A stretch of DNA of 64,000 nt from Psychrobacter fulvigenes (GCF_904846155.1 NZ_CAJGZP010000001.1:3038001-3102000); one strand, 5' to 3'. Shown: positions 33,955 through 47,457, counted from the first letter of the stretch. The notes: a model not told the origin generated them from the letters alone. Program-made: numbers and translations.

Positions 33955-35247
33955 CTACGCCCCAAGTAGTCCCAACGAAATCACTGGGAAAGCCAACAGA
34001 ATAGCAAGCCTAACAAAGTCAGAGACAATAAAGGGCGCCACCCCCTTAAACATATCTGACAGCTTGATATGCGGTGCCACCGCCTTAATCACAAAGATAT
34101 TCATCCCCATCGGCGGCGTAATCAGTCCAAGCTCTACCGTAAGTACCGCAATGATACCAAACCAGATCGGATCAAAGCCCAATGCTAGGATGATGGGGAA
34201 CACCACCGGAATGGTGATCACCAGCATCGCCAAGGCATCCATAAACAGACCGAGCAAGAAGTACATCAGCAAGATAGCAAGCAGAACAATCATCGGACTG
34301 ACGGCAAGACCACCAATCCAGGTGGCTAACGAATAAGACAGACGCGAGACTGAGATGAAATACCCTAGGGCTTCTGCACCCAGTAGCATAAAGAACACCA
34401 CGGCAGACAGTGCTAAGGTTTCAATCAGTGACTGCTTCAGTCCTTTTAGGCGCATGCCTTTGGCGGCGGCATAAGCCCATGAGGCAAAGGCGCCGACTGC
34501 TGCGCCTTCGGTTGGGGTAAACAGACCAAAGAAGATACCGGCAATGATGACGACGAAGATAAAGCCAAAGGGGATGAGTCCGGTTAGGGACAGCAGTTTG
34601 TCTTTCCAAGGTGTCTTCTCGCCGCGCGGGGCGAGATGCGGTTTCCAGCGTACCATGATCATGACGGTCAATGAGTACATGACCATGCCAAGGATGCCTG
34701 GTAGGAAGCCGGCGATGAACATGTCACCGACTGATTGTTCGGTTAGGATGGCGTAGACCAGTAAGGCGATACTGGGCGGAATCATGATGCCAAGGGTGCC
34801 ACCAGCGGCTAAGATGCCACAGGCAAAGCCGGGTTGGTAGCCGTATTTCTCCATTTGCGGTAAGGCGACACGGGTCATGGTTGAGGCGGTGGCAAGGGAG
34901 GAGCCTGAGATGGAGGCAAAGATGCCTGAGGAGCCAATGCCTGCAATACCTAGGCTGCCTCTGACGCCACCAAAGATGGTGCGGGTGGATTCAAAGAGTT
35001 TGCCTGCCATGCCTGAGTGGGTGGCAAAGACGCCCATTAAGATGAATAGTGGGATGGCGCTGAAGTCATACTTTGCTAAGACGTCGACTGGGAGGTCTTT
35101 GAGCATTTGTAGGGCCCCGTCTGGGGAGGTGACGGCGCCAAAGCCGACGAGGCCAACGCCGAGCATGGCTAGGGCGACGGGTACTCTGACGACGACCAGT
35201 ATGATCATGACGATTAAGCCGATGGCTCCGATAATTTCTGGGCTCAT
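33955..35247 (-). CDS. dctM: TRAP transporter large permease subunit DctM
   Basis: A 430-residue, about 12-span membrane protein: VALAMLGVGLVGFG, IPLFILMGVFATHSGMAGKLFES, GILAAGGTLGIMIPPSIALLVYAILTEQSVGDMFIAGFLPG and ELGLITPPMGMNIFVIKAVAP are DctM blocks. It forms the ion-coupled channel of the TRAP system. The ATG overlaps the DctQ stop by 4 bases. Codons in its N-terminal two thirds favour C in third position, unlike neighbours, while the C-terminal third is typical. Confidence 0.95.
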   Translation of the reverse strand: MSPEIIGAIGLIVMIILVVVRVPVALAMLGVGLVGFGAVTSPDGALQMLKDLPVDVLAKYDFSAIPLFILMGVFATHSGMAGKLFESTRTIFGGVRGSLGIAGIGSSGIFASISGSSLATASTMTRVALPQMEKYGYQPGFACGILAAGGTLGIMIPPSIALLVYAILTEQSVGDMFIAGFLPGILGMVMYSLTVMIMVRWKPHLAPRGEKTPWKDKLLSLTGLIPFGFIFVVIIAGIFFGLFTPTEGAAVGAFASWAYAAAKGMRLKGLKQSLIETLALSAVVFFMLLGAEALGYFISVSRLSYSLATWIGGLAVSPMIVLLAILLMYFLLGLFMDALAMLVITIPVVFPIILALGFDPIWFGIIAVLTVELGLITPPMGMNIFVIKAVAPHIKLSDMFKGVAPFIVSDFVRLAILLAFPVISLGLLGA

Positions 35248-35771
35248 GCGCCTGCCTCCTCGGCGTCAAAGAATTCGCCTGTTTTAAAGATGTTGATGGA
35301 TTCGATCAATGAGCGGATGGCCAGTAGTAGGCTGAGTACTGCGCTGAGCACGTAGATGGGCATCATGGAGATTCTAAGGTCTTGGGTGACTTTGCCAAAT
35401 TCTATGGCGTCTAGGGCGCTTTCATATAGTCCCCAGGTGAAGACGAGTCCGATAAGGAAGAAGCCCATCATGAAGACGCCCATCATGTAGCCTTTGATGG
35501 CTTTGGACATTTTTTGGGTGAAGACGTCGACGATGATTTGTGAGCGTTCAACAAAGGCGGCAAAGGCGGCCAGTAGGGCGAAGAGCATGAAGTAGGAGAC
35601 GATCTCGACGCTGCCTTTGACGGTGAAGCCCATTTCTCCGCCGGTGAGTTTGAAGATGTAGCGGGCGCCGACGTCAAGGATGGTGACGAGGACGATGATC
35701 ACTAGGCTGATGTCACCGATAAATTGGCACAGCCTGGAGATGAGGGTGCTGAGTTTGACCAAGTATGCCAT
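35244..35771 (-). CDS. dctQ: TRAP transporter small permease subunit DctQ
   Basis: A 175-residue, four-span membrane protein with DVGARYIFKLTGGEMGFTVKGSVEIVSYFMLF, FVERSQIIVDVFTQKMSK and a C-terminal hydrophobic stretch VLSAVLSLLLAIRSLIE. It stabilises the DctP-DctM interface. The start at 35771 has GAGG about 11 bases upstream. Third-position C is strongly preferred here. It sits between dctP and dctM, in the usual PQM order. Confidence 0.93.
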   Translation of the reverse strand: MAYLVKLSTLISRLCQFIGDISLVIIVLVTILDVGARYIFKLTGGEMGFTVKGSVEIVSYFMLFALLAAFAAFVERSQIIVDVFTQKMSKAIKGYMMGVFMMGFFLIGLVFTWGLYESALDAIEFGKVTQDLRISMMPIYVLSAVLSLLLAIRSLIESINIFKTGEFFDAEEAGA

Positions 35772-35792
35772 GTTGACATTGCCTCTGATTAA

Positions 35793-36863
35793 TTAGATTG
35801 CACAAGCAGCACTAGCAGCCTTGGCTTTTTCGTAGACACCATCAGCATCTAAACCTAGAGCATTGATATCATCAAGATACTTTTGTGTCCCTTCCAATAA
35901 CGGGCCTTTCCAATCAGGATCGTTTAATGGATCTGGGATGTCAATCATCTCATCGCCATTATCTCTAGCAGCTTGTATAGCTATATCATCATGCTTATCA
36001 AACATTTCTCCAGTCTGATTGGCCATTGCCATACCTGAATTATCATCAATGACTTTTTTTAGGTCATCTGATAGTCCATCATAAGTGTTCTTATTCATAG
36101 TAACCATAACAGCAGACGTATAGAGCGGCAGATTTGTATGGTACTTAGTGAGCTCGTTGATTTTAAATGTAGTTACTGCTTCCCATGGGAAACTCAAACC
36201 ATCAACGACGCCACGCTGTAACGAGGTATACATATCGTTGGCAGGTAGACCAACAGGAGATGCACCCATTTTTTCAATAATATCACCTGCTACTGCTGAC
36301 GGACGACGGATACGCATACCTTTCATATCAGCAGGAGTGCGTATTAGCTTGTCAGTAGTATGCAATGCGCCGGGCCCAACACCATACATAAATAGTAGAT
36401 GTGTGTCCTCATATTCGCTAGCAATAGTACCGTCTTCGTATAAAGTTTGTAATATACAACCCATTTGAACAGCTGAATTGGATAAGCCTGGAAGCTCTGT
36501 AATTTGAGTCAAAGGAAAACGACCAGCTGTATAGCCCTGAACTTGAGATCCGATATCGATAGTACCTTTAGCAGTAGCTTCATACGTGACATCAGCTTTA
36601 GCAAGACCAGCTGATGGATATAGCTCAACTTTTAGACGACCACCAGATTCATCCTCTATCTTTTTCGCCCAAGGCTCAAAAATTTCTTTGCTGATGTTAG
36701 ACGTTGCAGGCCAAAAGTGTGAAAAGCGTAGAGTAGTCGTTTCTTGTGAGGCAGCTGAGGTAGTGGTGGCGGTATCATCGCTACTGGTATCAGACTGATT
36801 AGAACATCCCAGTAAGCTAACTGCGGCTAGAGCGCCAATAGAAAAGAGAGGGGCAAATCTCAT
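35793..36863 (-). CDS. dctP: TRAP transporter substrate-binding protein DctP
   Basis: 356 residues beginning MRFAPLFSIGALAAVSLLGCSNQS, with a signal peptide and a lipobox-like SLLGC, so the protein is probably a lipoprotein tethered outside. TTLRFSHFWPATSNISKEIFEPWAKKIE, GRLKVELYPSAGLAKA and MRIRRPSAVAGDIIEKMGASPVGLPANDMYTSLQRGVVDGLS are DctP blocks, including the conserved Arg that binds carboxylate ligands. Start at 36863 follows AAGGAATTGATA; the longer frame to 36902 lacks a site. Substrate unknown. Confidence 0.93.
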   Translation of the reverse strand: MRFAPLFSIGALAAVSLLGCSNQSDTSSDDTATTTSAASQETTTLRFSHFWPATSNISKEIFEPWAKKIEDESGGRLKVELYPSAGLAKADVTYEATAKGTIDIGSQVQGYTAGRFPLTQITELPGLSNSAVQMGCILQTLYEDGTIASEYEDTHLLFMYGVGPGALHTTDKLIRTPADMKGMRIRRPSAVAGDIIEKMGASPVGLPANDMYTSLQRGVVDGLSFPWEAVTTFKINELTKYHTNLPLYTSAVMVTMNKNTYDGLSDDLKKVIDDNSGMAMANQTGEMFDKHDDIAIQAARDNGDEMIDIPDPLNDPDWKGPLLEGTQKYLDDINALGLDADGVYEKAKAASAACAI

Positions 36864-37088
36864 TATCAATTCCTTTTGATAAGTAATAATAAAAGTGGTC
36901 ATTCACTTTGTTAATTATTTACAACAATTTACCTAACTATGACAGAAATAGGTATCAGTTGTAAACTAAAAAATCATCAAGTAAAAATATCAACTATAAC
37001 GGATAGAAGTCAAATCATTTTATAAATGAATTATACATGACTTTAGTAATCTATCGACTATCATGTTAAATTTATCAAAATAATCATA
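36864..37088. other. Promoter region of the TRAP operon
   Basis: AT-rich 225 bases with no gene. No clear operator. It ends at the target duplication of the IS256-like element. Confidence 0.35.
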
Positions 37089-37096
37089 TTAAATTA
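37089..37096. repeat. Target site duplication of the IS256-like element, left copy
   Basis: TTAAATTA, identical to 38160-38167 on the other side of the element. Confidence 0.85.
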
Positions 37097-38159
37097 GGTG
37101 TAATGGACATTATTCATGCTGGTGTAGGGTCTAACGCTATATACTGTCTATATTTGCAAGGAATCAACGCTATGAATCAAAAAACTGCCCTTTTTGTAGT
37201 GATAAACACACTAAAAAGAATGGACGCAAACTAGGCAAACAACAGTACCAATGCCTATCTTGCAAACGGCAGTTTTTAGGGGGCACAAGACTCAATAACC
37301 AAATGCTTTGGACTGAATATACGCAAGGGAAACAGACGTATAAACAACTGGCTGACAAGTACCACTGTAGTCTTAAAACCATTCAAAGACGCTTAGACAA
37401 AGTGAGTATTGAGTACCAAATCAAACGACCTAAGCGTGCTAATATCATCATGGACACGACCTATTTTGGCCGTGGGTTTGGTCTCATGGTATTTATGGAC
37501 AACGCTACTAGAATGGTTCTCCATTACGCTATAGTCAGTCATGAAACCAATAGTGCCTATAAGCAAGGGATTGATTACTTAAAGGTGCTAGGCATTGATA
37601 TACAAAGCATCACCTGTGATGGTAGACGAGGACTTAGAACGCTATTTACCAGTACTCCTTGTCAGATGTGCCAGTTTCATCAGATACAAATAGTGACTCG
37701 CTACCTGACTCGTCGCCCTAAGAATATCGCTAGCATTGAGCTTAGGCAGCTTACTTTGACCCTAACACAGCTTGATAAAGCCGCGTTCATAAAGTGCTTA
37801 GATCACTGGTACCTGACTTACGAAGCCTATCTCAGTGAACGTAGTACCAATGAGGATACGGGTAGAACTTGGTACACGCATAAGCGTCTTAGAAGTGCTT
37901 ATCGTAGCCTGCGAACCAACAGTGATTGGTTGTTTACTTATCAAGAATATGAGCACTTAGATATACCAAATACAACCAATACGCTTGAAGGTTTATTTAG
38001 TAAGCTCAAGCGGCAATTACACAGTCATCATGGCTTAAATGAGCACCGTAAGTTACGGTTTATTAAAGACTTTTTACTCTCAAAGTCACGCAAATAGCAT
38101 GAATTATGTCCATTAGCGACTACCTTCTACTTTTTAGCATGAATTTTGTCCATTACACC
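37097..38159 (+). mobile_element. IS256-like (Zn-binding variant) insertion sequence
   Basis: 1,063 bp. Left end GGTGTAATGGACATTATTCATGCT; the right end reads the same in reverse with two differences. Flanked by the 8-bp duplication TTAAATTA, which proves recent transposition. The single transposase has a frame break at its start. A second copy of the right-end sequence lies inside at 38096-38115. The element sits between dctP and the rRNA operon terminator. Confidence 0.88.
37171..38097 (+). pseudogene. IS256-like transposase, Zn-binding variant, with a frame break near the start
   Basis: The frame open from 37303 (MLWTEYTQGKQ) extends upstream to encode NCPFCSDKHTKKNGRKLGKQQYQCLSCKRQF, a four-cysteine zinc ribbon, but no start codon is in that frame. 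The only ATG with a ribosome-binding site (AAGGA before 37171) begins MNQK in a frame that is off by one at a run of six A. One more A, or -1 slippage on AAAAAA, would give MNQKNCPFC. The catalytic part is intact: MDTTYFGRGFGLMVFMD, CDGRRGL, CQMCQFHQ and NTLEGLFSKLKRQLHSHHGL. It is therefore probably a frameshifted gene, possibly rescued by slippage; a 265-residue product lacking the ribbon could still be made from 37303. Confidence 0.65.
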
Positions 38160-38167
38160 TTAAATTA
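38160..38167. repeat. Target site duplication of the IS256-like element, right copy
   Basis: TTAAATTA, matching 37089-37096. Confidence 0.85.
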
Positions 38168-38180
38168 TAATCTCGCCCAT

Positions 38181-38218
38181 AAAAAAAGCCCCCTCAACAA
38201 TATTGAGGGGGCTTTTTA
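38181..38218 (-). terminator. Terminator of the rRNA operon
   Basis: A stem AAAAAGCCCCCTCAA / TTGAGGGGGCTTTTT (38183-38217) ends in a T-run on the minus strand, 12 bases after 5S. Confidence 0.95.
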
Positions 38219-38229
38219 GGAATAGAGAG

Positions 38230-38341
38230 CTGACGATGACCTACTCTCACATGGCCGGAGCCACACTACCATCGGCGCTATGATGTTTCACTTCTGAGTT
38301 CGAGAAGGGATCAGGTGGTTCCATCATGCTATTGTCGTCAG
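38230..38341 (-). rRNA. rrf: 5S ribosomal RNA
   Basis: Minus strand; recognised from CCACCTGATCCCTTCTCGAA and GGTAGTGTGGCTCCGGCCATG with about 112 bases in total. Last rRNA of the operon; borders are approximate to a few bases. Confidence 0.93.
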
Positions 38342-38459
38342 CAAAGGGGGTTAGATATGAGTCTGTTGTTTTATGTGACTTATCACACTACTTGACTGAA
38401 TCAAGCAATAGGTGATATCGAAATAATTAGACTTGTATACAAACCACTTGGGTGTTGTA

Positions 38460-41313
<2,854 letters not shown>

Positions 41314-41667
41314 TACAACCCCAAGTAGTCTTACTCTTAAAGAGTTTGATTACTAAGTGTTGTCTGTCGTAATTATAACGATATCACCTATGTTTACGCT
41401 TGATTCAGTTCTCTTTACTTTTTTAATAACTCACTACTGGGATAACAACTGATGTCGTTAAGTAGTGAGTTATTAAGGTTAATGACGACACGTGAACATG
41501 TCATCACTAACCCAGACTCATATCTATGTTTTTAAATAGTCTCTGTGCTCTCGTCAAGTCACAGATTCTGTATAAAACAGAAAGAAGTAATCAATGCCGT
41601 CTCGGCTGAATCACTTGTTTCTATTTATACGTATTTAAATATTCTGTCTAAAGCATGTCGTTTATAG
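41314..41667 (-). other. Spacer between tRNA-Ala and 23S
   Basis: 354 bases. Contains a strong hairpin (41423-41476) with perfect 15-bp arms TTAATAACTCACTAC / GTAGTGAGTTATTAA and a 24-base loop. No gene is seen. The spacer is transcribed as part of the rRNA precursor. Confidence 0.6.
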
Positions 41668-41743
41668 TGGTGGAGCCAAACGGAGTCGAACCGTTGACCT
41701 CCTGCGTGCAAGGCAGGCGCTCTACCAACTGAGCTATGGCCCC
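41668..41743 (-). tRNA. tRNA-Ala (anticodon TGC)
   Basis: 76 bases on the minus strand. The acceptor pairs GGGGCCA with TGGCTCC, CCA is encoded, the anticodon arm is CCTGCCTTGCACGCAGG, and the T-loop is GGTTCGACTCC. It sits between tRNA-Ile and 23S. Confidence 0.97.
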
Positions 41744-41750
41744 ATATATA

Positions 41751-41827
41751 TGGTGGGTCTAAGTGGACTTGAACCACTGACCCCCGCGTTATCAACACGG
41801 GGCTCTAACCTGCTGAGCTACAGACCC
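41751..41827 (-). tRNA. tRNA-Ile (anticodon GAT)
   Basis: 77 bases on the minus strand. Acceptor GGGTCTG pairs with the 3' AGACCC, CCA is encoded, the anticodon arm is CCCGTGTTGATAACGCGGG, and the T-loop is GGTTCAAGTCC. It sits between 16S and tRNA-Ala, the common order. Confidence 0.97.
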
Positions 41828-41984
41828 TGAGAAGCGTGTAAAAAGCACTGCTTTTTTAGCTTCGCAAGGAGAATCCTTTAAATAGGATTCTCTATAAGCT
41901 TGGCTAGCAGTACCTTACATACTAAGCTAATAAACTAAACTAAAGAACAACTTGTTGTGAATTCTTGCTGACCGAATGCGTCTA
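41828..41984 (-). other. 16S-tRNA-Ile spacer with half of the 16S processing stem
   Basis: CTAAAGAACAACTTGT on the plus strand at 41940-41955 is the exact complement, in the transcript, of leader sequence at 43729-43744. Pairing extends further outward to about 41968 with one bulge, forming a long stem that loops out 16S rRNA for RNase III cleavage. Confidence 0.75.
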
Positions 41985-43518
<1,534 letters not shown>

Positions 43519-43974
43519 TAATCTTGCTTGAAGTCTTCACTATAAATAGTAAGATGACTCCTAATCTTGGCTCATTCTTTTCTGGCTCGTCGCTCTAAAT
43601 TATGTTCGTAATGAATTAACTTTGAGTTTTCTTGCTTTAAAGAATGATAATTTTTATAGTTATAAGTCCCCAGATAAACGAGGTCTCACAACTTTATTTT
43701 TTAGCATTCTGTGTCAGCAAAAATCCACACAAGTTGTTCTTTAGTTATGCTTTTAAATAGTGTCAAGCTACTGTCGTCCAGTAGTTGATTATATAGGGTA
43801 TTGCTTTCACTAGTCGTTTTAACCTTGTTGGTTAATCCTAACTAGCGAGCCGACTATCATATCATAAAGATTAGGTTTGTCAAGCTTTTTTATAATTTGT
43901 TTCAATAAGTTAGCCAGGTTTGTTATATGTAAATTCACATATAAGTTAATCCGGTTCATCTTAATGAGCTGCGT

Positions 43975-44002
43975 ATTATAGACGCTTTATTACTTAAGTC
44001 AA
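43975..44002 (-). promoter_or_regulatory. rRNA promoter, proximal
   Basis: Minus strand TTGACT (44002-43997), 16-base spacer, TATAAT (43980-43975). Strong consensus match, about 450 bases before 16S. Confidence 0.85.
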
Positions 44003-44106
44003 GGGCTAAATTATTTTATTTTAAATAAACCTAAAATAATTCTTCGGCTTTGATTTTTAAAGTGGTGATCCACTTTGCAATCCGCCTTCCCTTTCGACTG
44101 GGTGGC

Positions 44107-44134
44107 ATTATACGCGTATTTGAATGGGGGTCAA
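44107..44134 (-). promoter_or_regulatory. rRNA promoter, distal
   Basis: Minus strand TTGACC (44134-44129), 16-base spacer, TATAAT (44112-44107). A second strong promoter 132 bases upstream of the first. Confidence 0.85.
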
Positions 44135-44315
44135 GGGGACTGGCTTATTAATTAAGAGATTATTTGGCATGATGATTGATACTTGATATATATCAAACAG
44201 TTAGCATTGAAAATAATTTCGCCTTAGTACGAATGTTATTCTATTAATCAATATCGCTTCTTTTTTCTGTATAGCATTCTTCTTATATACCCTATATATG
44301 ACATATATGACTACT

Positions 44316-45026
44316 TTATAGCTTACCTATTTTCTCAAAGAAAGCTTTGTAGGCAGCTACCTTCTTATCTAAGGCTAATGGATAAGCACGTGAGGTAGAA
44401 GGCAACCTATATAAGGTTAAATTATTAACTTCAGTTGCTTGATTATTGTCATTCTGCCATTGATAGGGATAGTCGATACTCTGGTTGGTCTTGGGATAAA
44501 GTGATTTGGGCGTTGGGGTTGGAAGTAAGTTAAGCAATACCTCTGTTGCTTTACCGCCCGTGGTAAACAAGGTACTCACCTTGGGTACTTGTGCAAAAAC
44601 ATAATCTAAGTCCACTGGCGTTACCACAGTTAAGTGTTTATCAGAAGCGTTACCCGTCTCACGGATAGCTTGCCTGACCGTTGGACATGAGGCTATGCCA
44701 CGCTCAAATAAAAAATTACGAATCTGTTCAGGATCAAAGCGCTTCTCTTCGCCTACTCTAAAGTAGTCGGCATCATCAAAAAATACTCGGCCATAGATAC
44801 GCCACATATCGTTATAAAAGTTGGGATAATGAAAGCGCATTGCCCATTTATCAGCGGTCGGCGGAAACGTGCCCATCATCATAACAGTAGCATCTGACGG
44901 TAAGACAGGCTCGAATGGATGGGTCTCTATCTCTGTGGCTGCCATATTTGACGATACTAAATCGTCAACAGCGTTATTAGTGTCGTTTTGAGCATGTGAT
45001 GGTCGTGTGGTCATAAGATTCTTCAT
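44316..45026 (-). CDS. Uracil-DNA glycosylase superfamily protein
   Basis: 236 residues. Blocks HPFEPVLPSDATVMMMGTFPPTADKWAMRFHYPNFYNDMWRI, RNFLFERGIASCPTVRQAIRETGNASDKHLTVVTPVDL and YRLPSTSRAYPLALDKKVAAYKAFF are those of the UDG fold. MGTFPP is the motif-1-like loop and LPSTSRA corresponds to the motif-2 region (usually HPSxxN-like). It probably removes deaminated bases, but the base specificity cannot be told from sequence. About 35 N-terminal residues are low-complexity. Starts at 45026 and 45014 are both possible. Confidence 0.75.
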   Translation of the reverse strand: MKNLMTTRPSHAQNDTNNAVDDLVSSNMAATEIETHPFEPVLPSDATVMMMGTFPPTADKWAMRFHYPNFYNDMWRIYGRVFFDDADYFRVGEEKRFDPEQIRNFLFERGIASCPTVRQAIRETGNASDKHLTVVTPVDLDYVFAQVPKVSTLFTTGGKATEVLLNLLPTPTPKSLYPKTNQSIDYPYQWQNDNNQATEVNNLTLYRLPSTSRAYPLALDKKVAAYKAFFEKIGKL

Positions 45027-45289
45027 CAGAAAAGGGGTTTTTTTGTTATCATAGCAGGCCTAAACACTGCTTAGCAGTTAATGACAGCATCTAACTGGCT
45101 TAAAAAGCCGCACAATATATGAATAAGCTTTGATTACCGTTATAACATATATCATCGTAACCTTTTTTATTAAGACAGTTATGAAAGCGTTAAGCTCAAT
45201 TTATGAGCCCAACTACGTTATGACCCTCCATATCCTAATAGCAAGCGCAGAGAATGCGTAAGCCATAGACCAAAACCAAGAGAATATTT

Positions 45290-45937
45290 ATGAGCGACTT
45301 AAAAATCACTGTAATCGACCATCCGTTAGTCCGTCATAAGCTCAGCCTCATGCGCGAAAAAGACTGTAGTACCTATAAATTTCGTACGCTCACCAAAGAG
45401 CTTGCGCGCTTGATGGCTTATGAAGCAAGCCGTGACTTTGAAATTGAAACCTTTCCAATGGAAGGCTGGTGCGGTGAGATAACAGGTGAGCAAATCATCG
45501 GTAAGACGGCAACGATTGTACCTATCTTACGCGCTGGAATTGGCATGCTAGATGGTGTGCTCGATTTGATTCCTACTGCAAAAATTTCTGTGGTTGGCTT
45601 GCAGCGTGATGAAGAAACCTTACAGCCCGTTCCCTTCTTTGAAAAGTTTGTCAGCCACATGGATAAACGCCCTGCGCTTATCGTCGATCCAATGCTGGCG
45701 ACTGGTGGTTCGATGGTTGCCACTATTGATATGTTAAAAAGAAATGGTTGTAAGAGTATCAAGGCACTCGTATTGGTTGCCGCTCCCGAAGGCGTACGTT
45801 TGGTCAATGAAGCACATCCTGACGTGACCATTTATACTGCTGCGCTAGACAGCCACTTGGATGAACACGGTTATATCATCCCAGGTCTTGGCGATGCGGG
45901 TGATAAAATCTTCGGTAAGCAGTTATTCAATAAATAA
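45290..45937 (+). CDS. upp: Uracil phosphoribosyltransferase
   Basis: A 215-residue cytoplasmic salvage enzyme making UMP from uracil and PRPP. Signatures: [44 protein letters not shown], and the PRPP motif [18 protein letters not shown]. The closing [13 protein letters not shown] holds uracil-binding residues. The start follows AAGAGAAT. Probably its own unit; the SDR gene is 65 bases downstream on the same strand. Confidence 0.96.
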   Translation: MSDLKITVIDHPLVRHKLSLMREKDCSTYKFRTLTKELARLMAYEASRDFEIETFPMEGWCGEITGEQIIGKTATIVPILRAGIGMLDGVLDLIPTAKISVVGLQRDEETLQPVPFFEKFVSHMDKRPALIVDPMLATGGSMVATIDMLKRNGCKSIKALVLVAAPEGVRLVNEAHPDVTIYTAALDSHLDEHGYIIPGLGDAGDKIFGKQLFNK

Positions 45938-46002
45938 GCTGAGATAAACAGTCGCCACAACCATCATGAACAAGTACGCAGCATCAATGATAAGGATATA
46001 AA

Positions 46003-46755
46003 ATGAACGTATTGATTACAGGGGCAAGTGCTGGTTTCGGTAAAGCGTTGGCAGAGCGTTTGGTCGCAGGCGGTCATCGGGTGATTGGCTGTGCCAGACG
46101 TCTCGATAAGCTCAATGCATTAGCAGATACATTAGGTGAGTCGTTTTTACCTGTGGTGATGGATGTCAGTGATACGGCCTCTATCCCGCAAATCATTGCT
46201 GACTTACCTGATGGCTTTGATCAAATCGACGTGTTGGTAAACAATGCAGGGCTGGCACTGGGTACAGAGCCAGCTCATGAGGCCAATCTCGATGATTGGA
46301 TGCGTATGATTGATACCAATGTTAAAGGCCTCATGGCGCTGACCCATGCAGTCTTGCCAGCGATGGTCGCACGTGACAGTGGCTATATCATTAATGTTGG
46401 TTCGATTGCAGGTAGCTGGCCATACTATGGCGGTAATGTGTACGGTGCCACCAAAGCCTTTGTAAAACAATTTAGTTTGAATCTACGAGCTGACTTACTT
46501 GGTACACAAGTGCGAGTCACCAATCTTGAGCCAGGTAACGTTGCGGGCACTGAGTTTTCAAACGTCCGTTATCACGGTGATGAAGATCAAGCGGCCAAGG
46601 TTTATGATGGTTTTAAAACCATGACAGGTGATGATATTGGCGATATCTTACTGTGGTTAATTGAGTCGCCTGCTCATATTAACGTTAACCGCTTAGAAGT
46701 CATGCCAGTCGCACAAACCTATAATGGCCTAACGATTGCTAAGCAGAATCAGTAA
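46003..46755 (+). CDS. SDR family NADP-dependent dehydrogenase (YdfG-like)
   Basis: A 250-residue short-chain dehydrogenase. The cofactor motif is GASAGFGKALAERL near the start, followed by GCARR (NADP preference). NNAGLALG, GSIAGSWPYYGGNVYGATKAFVKQF with the catalytic Ser/Tyr/Lys, and RVTNLEPGNVAGTEFSNVRYHGD match YdfG, which oxidises 3-hydroxy acids and serine. The start follows AAGGATATAAA. Confidence 0.9.
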   Translation: MNVLITGASAGFGKALAERLVAGGHRVIGCARRLDKLNALADTLGESFLPVVMDVSDTASIPQIIADLPDGFDQIDVLVNNAGLALGTEPAHEANLDDWMRMIDTNVKGLMALTHAVLPAMVARDSGYIINVGSIAGSWPYYGGNVYGATKAFVKQFSLNLRADLLGTQVRVTNLEPGNVAGTEFSNVRYHGDEDQAAKVYDGFKTMTGDDIGDILLWLIESPAHINVNRLEVMPVAQTYNGLTIAKQNQ

Positions 46756-46767
46756 GCAATTAATCTA

Positions 46768-47457
46768 CTAACGTAGTTCATAATATCTAAGCAGGGCAGC
46801 TGTATCTGTGTTTATATCTATCGATGCGCCTACCCTGCTTGCTTCTAATATCTCTTTTTCTACTGTTTTTTCATCAACCAAACGCAAATCCTTAAAATCC
46901 AAAATCAACACTTCATTACGAGTGCGCTCACTGGTGCGCTTGTTATGACGCAACGCAAATCCCACTACTTGCCTACTGGCGACCTTTATCTGATTGAGCA
47001 CTATCTGCTGCTTGTTTACTATCATTCTTTGACTGAGGTTCTGCGCATTGATGACGGCGGTGGCAGGATTAACCGTGGTCGTTAACAGCTTTTCTTGCCG
47101 AGCATTTTTGGGGATATTACCTGCGACAAACAATATCTGCTCTAATGGCAAAAACTGCGCATGACGCATCAACTCACGGCGGAACAACGCTGGCATATCG
47201 ACATTAAAACTGTCTTCCGTTTGCCGATAGAAGGCGGCAAAGTTTCGCTGCAAATAGCGACCAAACACCGAAAAATTAATCCATTCTTGATAAACGTCAT
47301 TTGCCAATAACTGCTTGGTAAAAGCATTGGCATCTGGGATAACACTCCCTGTCAACAGTGCCATTAATAATGACTGCGGACTACCAAACGTCTGCTGCTG
47401 CCAAGTCTGCGGATAAAGACTGTTATCAAGTGCTGGTAGCGTTTGTGTGCTCATCAA
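46768..47457 (-). CDS. Unrecognised protein, possible ADP-ribosyltransferase fold
   Basis: I do not recognise this 229-residue family. It lacks signal peptide and membrane helices. Features are FRRELMRHAQFLPLEQ near residue 90, TTTVNPATAVINAQNL near 125, and NEVLILDFKDLRLVDEKTVEKEIL near 180; this order (Arg, STS-like, then a Glu-rich strand) recalls ADP-ribosyltransferases but is weak. It is convergent with the SDR gene, 12 bases away. Confidence 0.6.
   Translation of the reverse strand: MMSTQTLPALDNSLYPQTWQQQTFGSPQSLLMALLTGSVIPDANAFTKQLLANDVYQEWINFSVFGRYLQRNFAAFYRQTEDSFNVDMPALFRRELMRHAQFLPLEQILFVAGNIPKNARQEKLLTTTVNPATAVINAQNLSQRMIVNKQQIVLNQIKVASRQVVGFALRHNKRTSERTRNEVLILDFKDLRLVDEKTVEKEILEASRVGASIDINTDTAALLRYYELR

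Larger units (their letters stand above)
43519..44315 (-). other. rRNA operon leader and promoter region
   Basis: About 800 bases with no protein gene. It holds the leader half of the 16S processing stem (43717-43746), a possible boxA-like ATTCTTTAAAG near 43637-43647, and two tandem sigma-70-type promoters at 43975-44002 and 44107-44134. The remainder upstream is AT-rich and lies between the operon and a convergent-facing UDG-like gene. Confidence 0.7.
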
